Part shown: piece after piece, positions 45,201-54,542 of the stretch
How positions within the stretch are numbered: position 1 is the stretch's first letter
How the letters are laid out: the number at the start of each line of letters is the position of its first letter
Source of the DNA: Closterium sp. Naga37s-1
Taxonomy: Eukaryota; Streptophyta; Zygnematophyceae; Desmidiales; Closteriaceae
DNA length: 64,000 nucleotides
Assembly: GCA_947471745.1 (NCBI GenBank)
Contig: CANJKZ010000182.1
Coordinates: 146,001 to 210,000 of the forward strand
Reading direction: 5' to 3'
Made by a program: the position numbers and the translations under genes
Notes under the pieces: model-generated
The model's database searches: none
Seen by the model: the letters and a program-made list of their open reading frames with translations, nothing else
Told to the model about the DNA's origin: nothing

Positions 45201-46229
45201 CGATGACCGATGATGCTCGCAACCCTCCCACGCCCTTGCTGGCTTGGTAATAGGCCCACACAAGCGCAGCCACGTGACCCAACGGAAGAAAAACGCTCGG
45301 AACGAGCGCTTCCACCCCCAAAACGCGGAAGGATGCGCACATGTGCAGGAAGTGCAGCGGACGCTTTTCATTCGCGAGCGCCGATGACCGATGATGCTCG
45401 CAACCCTTTAACGCCCTTGCTGGCTTGGTAATAGGCCCAGACAAGCGCAGCGACGTGACCGAGGGGAAGGAAGAACGAACGCTTCCACCCCCAAAACGAG
45501 GAAGGATCCGCACATGTGCAGGAAGTGCAGCGGGCACTCTTCATTCGCGAGCGTAGATGACCGATGATGCTCGCAAACCTCCCACGCCCTTGCTGGCTTG
45601 GTAATAGGCCCAGACAAGTGCAGCCACGTGACCCGGCGGAAGAAAAACGCTCGGAACGAGCAGTTCCAACCCCAAAACTCGGAAGGGTCCGCACATGTGC
45701 AGGAAGTGCAGCGGGCGCTCTTCATTCGCGAGCGCCGATGACCGATGATGCTCGCAACCCTCCCACGCCCTTGCTGGCTTGGTAATAGGCCCAGACAAGC
45801 GCAACGACGTGACCGAAGGGAAGGAAGAACGAGCGCTTCCACCCCCAAAACGCGGAAGGATCCGCACATGTGCAGGAAGTGCAGTCGGCGCTCTTCATTC
45901 CCGAGCGCCGATGACCGATGATGCTCGCAACCCTCCCACGCCCTTGCTGGCTTGGTAATAGGCCCAGACAAGCGCAGCCACGTGACCCGGCGGAAGAAAA
46001 ACGCTCGGAACGAGCGGTTCCACCCCCATAACGCGGAAGGGTCCGCACATGTGCAGGAAGTGCAGCGGGCGCTCTTCATTCGCGAGCGCCGATGACCGAT
46101 GATGCTTGCAACCCTCCCACGCCCTTGCTGGCTTGGTAATAGGCCCAGATAAGCGTAGCCACGTGACCCGGCGGAAGAAAAACGCTCGGAACGAGCAGTT
46201 CCACTCCCCAAACGCGGAAGGATCCGCAC
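33266..46229. repeat. Higher-order repeat of the 181-bp satellite (three copies)
   Basis: The same ordered set of monomer variants occurs three times. The variant at 33266-33781 recurs at 37051-37566 (offset 3785) and 41930-42445 (offset 4879). The variant at 35257-35772 recurs at 40490-41005 and 44463-44978 (offsets 5233 and 3973). The second copy contains an extra five-monomer (905-bp) duplication, 37956-38833 versus 38861-39738. These offsets come from matching shared variants by eye. Confidence 0.85.
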
Positions 46230-47179
46230 ATGTGCAGGAAATGCAGCGGGCGCTCTTCATTCGCGAGCGCCGATGACTGATGATGCTCGCAACCCTCCCA
46301 CGCCCTTGCTGGCTTGGTAATAGGCACAGACAAGCGCAGCCACGTGACCCGGCGGAAGAAAAACCATCGGAACAAGCAGTTCCACCCCCAAAACGCGTAA
46401 GGACCCGCACATGTGCAGGAAGTGCAGCGGGCGCTCTTCATTCGCGAGCGCCGATGACCGATGATCCTCGCAACCCTCTTACTCCCTTGCTGGCTTGGTA
46501 ATAGGCCTAGACAAGCGCAGCCACGTGACCTGGCGAAAGAAAAACGATCGGAACGAGCGGTTCCACCCCCAAAACTCGGAAGGATCCGCACATGTGCAGG
46601 AAGAGCGGCGGGCGCTCTTCATTCGCGAGCGCCGATGACCGATGATGCTCGCAACGCTACCACGCCCTTGCTTGCTTGGTAATAGGCCCAGACAAGCGCA
46701 GACACGTGACCTGACGGAAGAAAAACGCTCGGAACAAGCAGTTCCACCCCCAAAACGCGGAAGGACCCGCACATGTGCAGGAAGTGCAGCGGGCGCTCTT
46801 CATTCGCGAGCGCCGATGACCGATGATGCTCGCAACCCTCCCACGCCCTTGCTGGCTTGGTAATAGGCCCAGACAAGCGCAGCCACATGACCGAGCGGAA
46901 GAAAAACGATCGTAACGAGCGGTTCCACCACCAAAACGTGGAAGGATCCGCACATGTGCAGGAAGTGCAGCGGGCGCTCTTCATTCGCAGGCGCCGATGA
47001 CCGATGATGCTCGCAACCCTCCCACGCCCTTGCTGGCTTGGTAATATCCCCAGAGAAGCGCAGCCACGTGACCGGTGGGAAGAAAAACGCCCGGAACGAG
47101 CGGTTCCACCCCGAAAACGAGGAAGGATCCGCACATGTGCAAGAAGTGCAGCGGGCGCTCTTCATTCGCGAGCGCAGAT

Positions 47180-47184
47180 GACCG
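47180..47184. repeat. Target-site duplication (GACCG), left copy, element 2
   Basis: GACCG at 47180-47184 recurs at 54543-54547 directly after the distal LTR, within the conserved monomer segment GATGACCGATGATG. Confidence 0.93.
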
Positions 47185-47319
47185 TGTTACAATGTTAGAG
47201 AGAACGAGAATGGTGAAACTAGCAGAAAGTTGGGTAGAAGTAGGAAACCCGAAGTTTGTTGTACCCCCTAAGGCTAAACCCACTATAGCCTACATAATGT
47301 AAACATACAATGTTTGACA
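47185..47319 (-). repeat. Element 2 LTR (3' LTR in element sense), 135 bp
   Basis: Begins TGTTACAATG, ends TTTGACA. Differs from the other LTR at two positions (GGTAGAAG versus GGTACAAG; ACCCGAAG versus ACCCTAAG). Confidence 0.95.
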
Positions 47320-47553
47320 CACCCCCATAGGCTAAGTGGGAGACAACCAGATGGTCACAAGACCAGTCAAAGCAAAGCAAAGCAAAGCAAAGCTCAGGGT
47401 GGATCTCAAGGATACCACACAATTTCCGAGCACAAGCAAGCGGTCACAAGACCAGTTCACATGCAGTTTGATAATAAACAAGAGGTACAGTGATCACAAC
47501 CTAGCAAGTGTAAGCATGCAGGTATATATATAGAGATCACAGTACAAGCAGAG

Positions 47554-48348
47554 TCAAGAAGTGAGCAAGTGAGGGAGAGTAGGCACAAGGCCTAGAACAG
47601 TACAGAAACGCTGATGGTCACAAGGCTGAAGCGCCTTGGTGAACACATCAGCAGTGTTGGCCCGAGTGGCCACGTACGAAAGACGAAGCTGACCACGCTG
47701 CTGCAGCTCTCGAGCAAGGAAGTAGCGCAGAGCGATGTGCTTCGTTCTGTGCTCCAGTCTGTGCTCCCGACACAAGGCAAGGGCGGCCTTGTTGTCGACG
47801 TACAGCACTGGAGGAGAACGAGGCCGCTCTCCCAGGTCGGTCAGCAGGTAGGTGAGCCAGCGTAGCTCCTGGGCAGCCATGGCTGTGGCGTAGATCTCAG
47901 CCTCACAACTGGAGCTGAGAACAGAAGAAGAGCGTGTAGAACGCCAGGAAACAGAGCCAGAGCCAAGGCTGAAGGTGTAACCCTGAGACGACCGCTGAGT
48001 AGCCTGGTCGTCAGCCCAAGAAGCGTCTGAGTGTCCAGTGAGGACAACGTCGCGCCGTCCTCCAAGCACAAGCCCCATGCCCGACGTACTGCACAAGTAG
48101 CGCAACACCCTCTTAGCTGCATCCATGTGCTCCTTCCGGTGACGGCCAGGAGCGACATAGCGTGCTAGGATGCTAAGAGGGTAGGCTAGGTCAGGTCGAG
48201 TGCAGGTCATCAGGTACATGAGGCAGCCCACAAGCTCTGGATACGGGCCACTCGGCTCTACGGACTCATCCGAAGGCAGAGCTGAGAGCGAGTGACCGGT
48301 AGGCAGAGGAGTGGGCTGAGGCGAGGAGTACGTGAAGCGGAAGCGCTA
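47554..48348 (-). pseudogene. Element 2 pol, C-terminal RT/RNase H part after a nonsense codon
   Basis: Same frame as the upstream RT segment but separated from it by TAG at 48346-48348, where element 1 has CAG (context QQVL then RFRF). Downstream residues include GCLMYLMTCTRPDLAYPL, RNase H DASWADD, EAEIYATA, YVDNKAALAL and the C-terminal TADVFTKAL. Catalytic positions look intact; only the stop breaks the frame here. Confidence 0.9.
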
Positions 48349-49536
48349 AAGGACCTGCTGCACCATGTGTGACTGAGTCAAGGTGATGGTGCGCTGTGCT
48401 CTGTCCCGGGTGATCCGCAAGCCAAGATAGCTTGTCAGCTCACCCAGGTCTGTGCACGTGTGTCTCTTCTGCAGCTCCGACTTCACGTGGGCGAGTGCCT
48501 CAGTGTCAGCAGTAGCAAAGACCAAGTCGTCTACGTACACGAGAACGTAGAACGGCGGCAGAGTGGTGTCGGTGCGTAGAAACAGCGACGGGTCAGCAGT
48601 AGGAGCAAACCCAAGAGCAGCAAGACTAGTCCTCAGTGTGTCCTGCCACTCACGAGGTGCCTGGCGGAGACCGTAGACTGGCCGCCGGAGGCTCCACTGG
48701 GTACCAGGAGGGAACGACCCAGTGAAGCCAGGTGGGCGGCGCAGCCAGATCTCCTCGTGCAGACTGCCCTGTAGGAACGCAGTGCTGAAGTCAAGGCAGT
48801 GGAGCTCGTAGTCACGCTGAGCAGCGACGTGCAGCAGAACCCGAAGAGTGGTCATCTTCGGGGTCGGAGAGAAGGTCTGGAAGAAGTCAACTCCCTCTCG
48901 CTGACTGAAGCCTCGTGCAACGTAACGCGCCTTGAAGACAGGCGGAGAACCCGGCGGCCGCTTCACCCTTAAAATCCACATGCCACTGACGATGTTCGCC
49001 CCAGGTGGGGGAACCTCGTCGACGTAGGTGCCTGTGGACTTCCAGGAAGCCATCTCTGCGTCCATGGCTGTCTGCCACTGAGATGAGTAGAGACCCTCCA
49101 TCGCCTCTGCGTAGGAGCGTGGGGTCGGGATGTCTGGTGCATCCGGGTCTCCCTCAGGGGCAATCAGCATGGACACGAGATGAGGTAAAGCAGCAGCAAA
49201 GCACTCAAACTCCTCCTGTCTGTCCTCAAGGACGTCCGTGCCAAGAGCACACTCACCCCCGACGGACGGAGGACAGACAGACTCAGACTCAGCAACAAGG
49301 CTAGCGGCGTAGTCGAGACGACAGGCGGCAGCAAAGTCAACAAGCTCAGCGACTAGAGCAGACGCAGCAGAGGACTCAAAGGTAGGGTCAGTGACAACAG
49401 TGGCAAGGAGACGCGCGACAGTAGGACTGGCAGCACGAGTAAGGTCTGACGGCGGGTCAGCAACGTCAGGAAGAGAGGACGCAGGAGGAGACGGCAGAGG
49501 GACGCGCTGTGGAGCAGTGGAAGGACGCAGGGTCAT
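48346..49536 (-). pseudogene. Element 2 pol, reverse transcriptase segment
   Basis: Open stretch of 396 codons with the RT core: LDFSTAFLQG, WLRRPPGFTGSFPPG, YVDDLVFATAD and CTDLGELTSYLG. It is in a different phase from the protease/integrase frame, so a frameshift lies upstream, around 49770. It ends at the TAG shared with the next segment. Confidence 0.9.
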
Positions 49537-49769
49537 ATAGTGAGTGCCAAGGACAGGAGGAGGACGCTCACGCGGAGCACGGCGACCAGCGCGGACAGCT
49601 CGGACAGGCGACTCTGGACGCGACTCAGGCGACTCTGGACTAGACTCAGGCGACGGAGGACAAGACTCAGGCTCACGACGCTCAGTAAGACTGCCCGTCG
49701 GCGCAGTGTAAGGAGAAGGACCAGGGAGTGGAGAGGCAGGCTGTAACTGTGACTGGACAGGCGGTGGAA

Positions 49770-52403
49770 TCAGTAGGGAGGAGTAGGACCTGTAGAGGGC
49801 GGGAGACCAAGAACCTGCTGAAGGAGCGGAACGTAGTACGGCCGCGGCCGCTCAGCAAATCCAGCTCCAGTCCCCTCAGCCGCTCCAGTCCCAGCAGCTC
49901 CAGTACCTCCAATACGAGCACCTCCAGGACCAGCAGCCCCAGCAGCTCCAGCACCAGCAGCACCTCCAGCAGCACCGCCAGCAGCAGCAGTGCCTCCAGC
50001 AGCTCCAGCACCAGCAGCACCTCCAGCAGCTCCAGTAGTACCAGCACCAGCAGCACCAGGACCAGCAGCAGCTCCAGCAACTCCAACACCAGCAGCACCT
50101 CCAGCAGCTCCAGTAGTACCAGCACCAGCAGCACCAGGACCAGCAGCAGCTCCAGCAGCTCCAACACCAGCAGCACCTCCAGCAGCTCCAGCAGTACCAG
50201 CACCAGCAGCACCAGTACCAGCAGCACCTCCAACAGCTCCAGTAGCACCAGCAGCACCTCCAGCAGCGCCAGGACCAGCAGCACCTCCAGTAGCGCCAGC
50301 AGCAGCACCACCTCCAGCAGCTCCAGCACCAGCAGCACCTCCAGCTCCAGGGTCCGCGACACTAGTAGCGCCACTCCGGAGACTGCAGCGACGAGCGTAC
50401 CACTCTCGAAGCCGCTGGGGAGAGGGCAGCTCCCGCCTAGGAGGGGAAGCACGAGCACGAGCTCCAGCAGCACCTCTCCTGAGGCTGCAGTACTGTAAGT
50501 ACCACTCACGCAGCTGCTGTGAGGAAAGAGCGCCTCCAGGTGTAGCACTCTCAGTCGCAACACCCTCAGGCTCAGCACCCCCAGACTCAGCACCCTCAGG
50601 CTCCGCACCCCCAGACTCAGCACCCGCAGGCTCCGCACCCCCAGACTCCGCAACCCCAGGCTCCGCACCCCCAGGCTCCGCACGCTCAGGCTCAGCACCC
50701 CTAGCAGGACGAGAGTCGACAGCTACCTCGACAGGCTCAACCGGGTCTACCTGGGACACACCTGAGGGAGCGGCACCCTGAGGGAGGAGGGGGTCTACCA
50801 CAGCAGCACCTGGCGCGAGGAAGAGAGGCGGGGGGGGGAGCGGGGCAGTGCGGTAGGGGAAGAGGCGGTAGTAGGGCACCGACTCGTCAAAAGTGACGTC
50901 CTGAGAGGGCAGGACACGGCGCGAGGTGGCGTGGTAAAACTGCCAACCAGACGCGTCCGGGACAAAGCCAAGGAAGACACAGGGAACAGCGCGAGAGGAG
51001 AGCTTGTCCGCTGACGTATCGCGGACAAAAGCTCGAGATCCCCAGACCCAGAAACGCGACGCATCGCCAACCTCCCCCGTCCACAGCAGTGTGGGCGAGG
51101 TCTCCGGCAAGGAGACACGGGGCCAGAGGTTGAGCTGATGCGCCGCGTACCGGACCGCAAACGGCCACAGAAAGTGGGGGGCAGCCGCATGGATCAAGGA
51201 GGTACGAGCGACCTCCATGACCAAGCCAATGCGGCGCTCAGCAACCCCATTCTGCTGTGGAGAGGCCGGAAGCGTGAACGACTGGCGGATACCGTGCTCC
51301 GCACAGTAGGCTGCCAAGAGGTCGGAGGAGAACTCACCACCTCTGTCTGAGTGCAGACGCAGGACAGGAAAGTCCGAGTGGAACCGCTCGCTGAGCTGGA
51401 GACGAGAAGCGCGGATCCAAGGGATCAAAACATAAGGGACCTCACCCTTGGTGCGCAAGGGGAAGACCGTGGTGTAGCGCGAGTAGTCGTCAACAACGAT
51501 CAGGAAGTACCTCTCCTGACCCTGTCCACGGACGCGGGCTGGGCCCCACACGTCCATGTGGAGCGTCTGCAAGGGAGCAGTCGTCTGGGGAAACGAGGAG
51601 GAGTGAGGAGCGGCGCGCTGCCGCCCCTCGACACAAGGAAGACAGGGAGGAGCGGGCGAGGGTGGGAGGGGAGGGAGTACCCGGGGAAGACCAGAGACAA
51701 GGTACCGTTTGTGCATGGCACGAAGGCGCTGCACTGACGGGTGACCAAGGCGGTGGTGCCAGAGGACAGTCTCGTGCGCGAGAGAGCGACACGAGCAGGG
51801 GGCAGACAGCTGACCTGACGCAGACGCAGACGTAGCTACATGAGGGGACTCAGTGGTCAGTGTGTACAGGTCCGACCCCGGCTGCCTAGTGAAGGTAGCC
51901 AGGTGACGGCCCGTCCGAGCACACGTGCAGTGTGTCACGCGCTCGTAGGCAGGGGTGAACTGGTGGACACCCCCGTCCTGGAGCGCACAACCCGCCACCA
52001 AGTTCGTAGAGAACGAGGGGAGGTGGAGACCGGACAGTGTGCCCGACGGAACCGCAGGACAAGGAAGGACAGTGGAGGAGGTCGCAATGACCGGACCCCC
52101 AGAGGGGTCAGCAAGGGAGACAGCAACTGGCCGGGCAAGCTGCTCAAGGGCAGTGCGGTCACGAAAGAAACAGCGAGAAGCTCCTGAGTCTAGAGTGAAG
52201 GTGTGCAGTGCCTCAGTGGACTCAGTACCAGGGGGCGCAGACTCACTAGCACCTAGAGCAGCAGCCTCACCAGTACCTGGGGCAGCAGACACGCAAGCAC
52301 CTAGAGCAGCAGCCTCACCAGCACCTGGGGCAGCAGACACGCAAGCACCTAGAGCGGCAGCGTCACTGGTCCGAATGCCCGGGTCGGGCGGAACACGCAG
52401 GTA
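49770..52403 (-). pseudogene. Element 2 pol, protease and integrase segment
   Basis: Frame continuous with gag apart from the TAG at 52404-52406. Contains protease HTFTLDSGASRCFF, integrase HHRLGHPS, CLPCVEG, LHMDVWGP, LHSDRGGEFSSDL and PQQNGVAERR, then a very long Ala/Gly-rich linker with SSQQLREWYLQ and PSPQRLREWYARR. It stops at 49770-49772 just after GLPPSTGP, where element 1 stays open; comparison points to a small indel. Integrase catalytic residues D, D and E are all present. Confidence 0.9.
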
Positions 52404-52680
52404 CTAATCACCCTCTCCACTAGTAGACAACACATACATGGCAGTGAGAATAGCATCAAAGTCAAGAGCATAGATATCAATGTTCTTCTTCATCAGGTCA
52501 GCCCAGCGGGGCAGCTCAGTGGCAGCAGGGAACTGAGTGCGCCAAGCATCGTCAAGGCGGGAGAAGCAGCGCTGCGTGGTGTGCGCCCTCCCACACGTCT
52601 GGCCAGTGCGGTCACCAGTGCGGATGACGTACGTACAGCTAAGGCCACCCCCCCCCCCCCCCCCCCCCCCCGTGCTGAGA
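52404..52680 (-). CDS. gag: Element 2 gag, zinc-knuckle part (out of frame with the gag N-terminus)
   Basis: After the G24 run a different phase encodes a single knuckle-like motif with ligand spacing CX13CX3HX4C, then FSRLDDAWRTQF, a Trp-containing segment and the end STSGEGD followed by TAG at 52404-52406. The canonical copia knuckle is CX2CX4HX4C, so the first Cys pair is altered. A net -1 or +2 change in the G run would join it to the gag N-terminus. Confidence 0.75.
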
Positions 52681-53748
52681 GTACCACTCACGAAGCTCCT
52701 GGGACGACGGAGTGTGCTGCTGGCTCTGGCCACCGCCAGCGCCTCCACGACCACCACCGCCGCCGCCACCACCTCGACCACCACCGCCTCTGCCGCCTCC
52801 GCGTCCACCACCTCCCCAACCACCGCCCCCACCACGGCCACCTCCTCCGCTGCTGCCGCCTCCACCCCCACCGCTGCCACTAGCCCCTCCAGTCCCGCCA
52901 CCACCCCCACCACCGCCACCGCCCCCACCACCACCTCCCCCGCCGTCACCTCCACCTCCCTTGCCCCCTTTGCCCTTGCCGCTGCGGCGCCAGCTCGGAG
53001 CGGACGCAGTCCCGACCTGCTCAGTACCAACTAGGTCGACAGCAGCAGCAGAGGCGACAGAGGGGAGAAGGGGGGAAGGGGAACACCCCTCGAAGAAAGG
53101 GGTGCGGGGGTCGCCACGAGAGGCAGCTACAGCGACTATGCTAGTCTCAGCTGCAAGCAGTTCCTTCTCGAGCAGGTCTATGGTGAGCTCAGTGGGGGAG
53201 CGAGCGAGGAAGTGGTCCCTGACCGCACGAAGAGAGTCAGGGAGACGGGTGACAAGGTGGTAGAGAGTGAGCCAGAGCGGGGGGGGGTGGGTGGCAAGAA
53301 ACTCAGCGGGCATAGCGGCACGGAAGCGAGCCTCACTAGTGCGGAGGTGCGTGGTGAGGTCAGCGACTGTGGCGAACGCGGACAGGTCTGGGAACAGGTA
53401 GGGGAGCGAGAGACGGCCTAGCGCAGCAGAGGCAGGTGAGGAGTAGCGTGCAACTACAGCAGTGTACAGTGCCTGCGCAGTTTTGTGCTGGCCAAAGTGC
53501 TCGCGCTCATCTACCGGCAGGGAGTTGCGAATAGCAAAGCGAGCGTGGGCGTCACGAGTCTGCCACTGTGAACGGGCAGTACTGTCAGCAGTAGCAGCAG
53601 GGGCAGCAGCATTGCCTAGCGCGTGATCGTACAGTGAGATATCCTCCTTGGCAGTGAGCTGGAGGAATAGGTGCAGGTCATCGAGCCAGGTCTCAAACTT
53701 CAGTGGGCGGCCCTCAGCATCGAAAGCTAGTACAGAGGGGCTAGCCAT
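52639..53748 (-). CDS. gag: Element 2 gag N-terminal (capsid-like) part
   Basis: ATG at 53748, just after an AGTAGC-like repeat leader. About residues 15-190 resemble copia-type Gag (FETWLDDLHLFLQL near the start, then YHLVTRLPDSLRAVRDHFL). A Lys/Gly then almost pure Gly/Ser linker follows, and the motif SSQELREWYSQHG runs straight into the homopolymer G24, after which this frame ends (WP stop). Gag forms the virus-like particle of the element. The break at the homopolymer may be a real mutation, a slippage signal or an assembly error. Confidence 0.85.
   Translation of the reverse strand: MASPSVLAFDAEGRPLKFETWLDDLHLFLQLTAKEDISLYDHALGNAAAPAATADSTARSQWQTRDAHARFAIRNSLPVDEREHFGQHKTAQALYTAVVARYSSPASAALGRLSLPYLFPDLSAFATVADLTTHLRTSEARFRAAMPAEFLATHPPPLWLTLYHLVTRLPDSLRAVRDHFLARSPTELTIDLLEKELLAAETSIVAVAASRGDPRTPFFEGCSPSPLLPSVASAAAVDLVGTEQVGTASAPSWRRSGKGKGGKGGGGDGGGGGGGGGGGGGGGGGTGGASGSGGGGGGSSGGGGRGGGGGWGGGGRGGGRGGGGRGGGGGGGGRGGAGGGQSQQHTPSSQELREWYSQHGGGGGGGGWP
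52648..52671. repeat. Homopolymer C24 (G24 on the gag strand)
   Basis: Twenty-four uninterrupted C on the plus strand, at the point where the gag reading frame shifts. Homopolymer length is error-prone both in vivo and in sequencing. Confidence 0.95.
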
Positions 53749-54407
53749 AGTTGAAGTAGCAGCAGTAGCAGTAGCAGGAGTAACAGTAGCAACTGTAGCA
53801 GTAGGAGCAGTAGTAGTAGCTGGTGGGGTACAGTAGGGCGGCGCGGCTCGGCCAGTGCGGCGGTGTTCGGTTCGGGCGGCGCGGCTCGGTTCGGGCGGCG
53901 CGGCTCGGGTCGGGCGGCTCGGCTCGGTTCGGGCGGCTCGGCCTGGGCTACGTGGCGGAGCGCGACGGGGGGCGTGCGCGTGGGCGGCTGTAGCGGGCGG
54001 GCCGTGGCCGTGCGTGGGCCGGACTAGCGCGCTGGCGGCGGCCTAGTGGGGTGTCGACGGGCAGCTAGGGGTCGGGCGGCTAGGGGTCGGCCCGCCCCGC
54101 TGTCGACGGGCGGCTAGGGGGGCTGCTCGTGGGCGGCGACGGTCGCGCGGGCGGCTAGGGGTCGGCGCGCGCTCAAAAAACGGGCCGCGCGGGCGGCTAG
54201 GGGTCGGCACGCGCTAAAAAAAAAAAAAAAACGGGCCGCGCGCGGCACTAGCGGGCTGCGCACGGGCAGCAGGAGGAAGAGAGGCGCACGAGGGCGCACT
54301 AGGAGAGAGGCGCTCGAGGGCGCTAAGGAGACACGGCGCTCGAGGGCGCTTCTAGCGGAACGATGGGCCCTATCGGTCCTAGGTTACGACCTAGACTCGC
54401 GATACCA
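53749..54407 (-). other. Element 2 leader and primer-binding site
   Basis: From 54407 leftward the element strand starts TGGTATCGCGAGTCTAG (initiator tRNA-Met-type primer site, two changes from element 1). It continues with GC-rich repeats such as GGGCGGCGCGGCTCGG, an A-run near 54217-54232 and an AGTAGC-like tract at about 53755-53820 next to the gag ATG. Confidence 0.75.
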
Positions 54408-54542
54408 TGTTACAATGTTAGAGAGAACGAGAATGGTGAAACTAGCAGAAAGTTGGGTACAAGTAGGAAACCCTAAGTTTGTTGTACCCCCTAAGGCTAA
54501 ACCCACTATAGCCTACATAATGTAAACATACAATGTTTGACA
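54408..54542 (-). repeat. Element 2 LTR (5' LTR in element sense), 135 bp
   Basis: TG...CA ends; same length as 47185-47319 with two substitutions; followed by GACCG, the target duplication. Confidence 0.95.

Larger units (their letters stand above)
32245..47184. repeat. 181-bp subtelomeric satellite, middle block (about 82 copies)
   Basis: About 14.9 kb of head-to-tail 181-bp monomers. Each carries the palindrome GCACATGTGC, a G-box-like CACGTG (or CACATG) and the inverted repeat CGCTCGGAACGAGCG. Diagnostic variants recur in order and reveal higher-order repeats. Some monomers (about 36250, 36612, 41489, 45469, 45817) have lost the left arm of the inverted repeat. No gene is present; long minus-strand open frames of 171 codons recur only because the monomer has few stop codons. 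Confidence 0.97.
47185..54542 (-). mobile_element. Ty1/copia LTR retrotransposon 2 (7.4 kb, gag present, pol broken)
   Basis: Reads on the minus strand: 5' LTR 54408-54542, primer-binding site about 54390-54407, leader 53749-54389, gag 53748-52404 (frame broken at a G24 run), pol 52403-47554 with at least one frameshift and one nonsense codon, polypurine tract 47320-47327, 3' LTR 47185-47319. LTRs are 135 bp with two substitutions between them. Same family and orientation as element 1, older, and inserted at a different position of the monomer. Confidence 0.95.
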
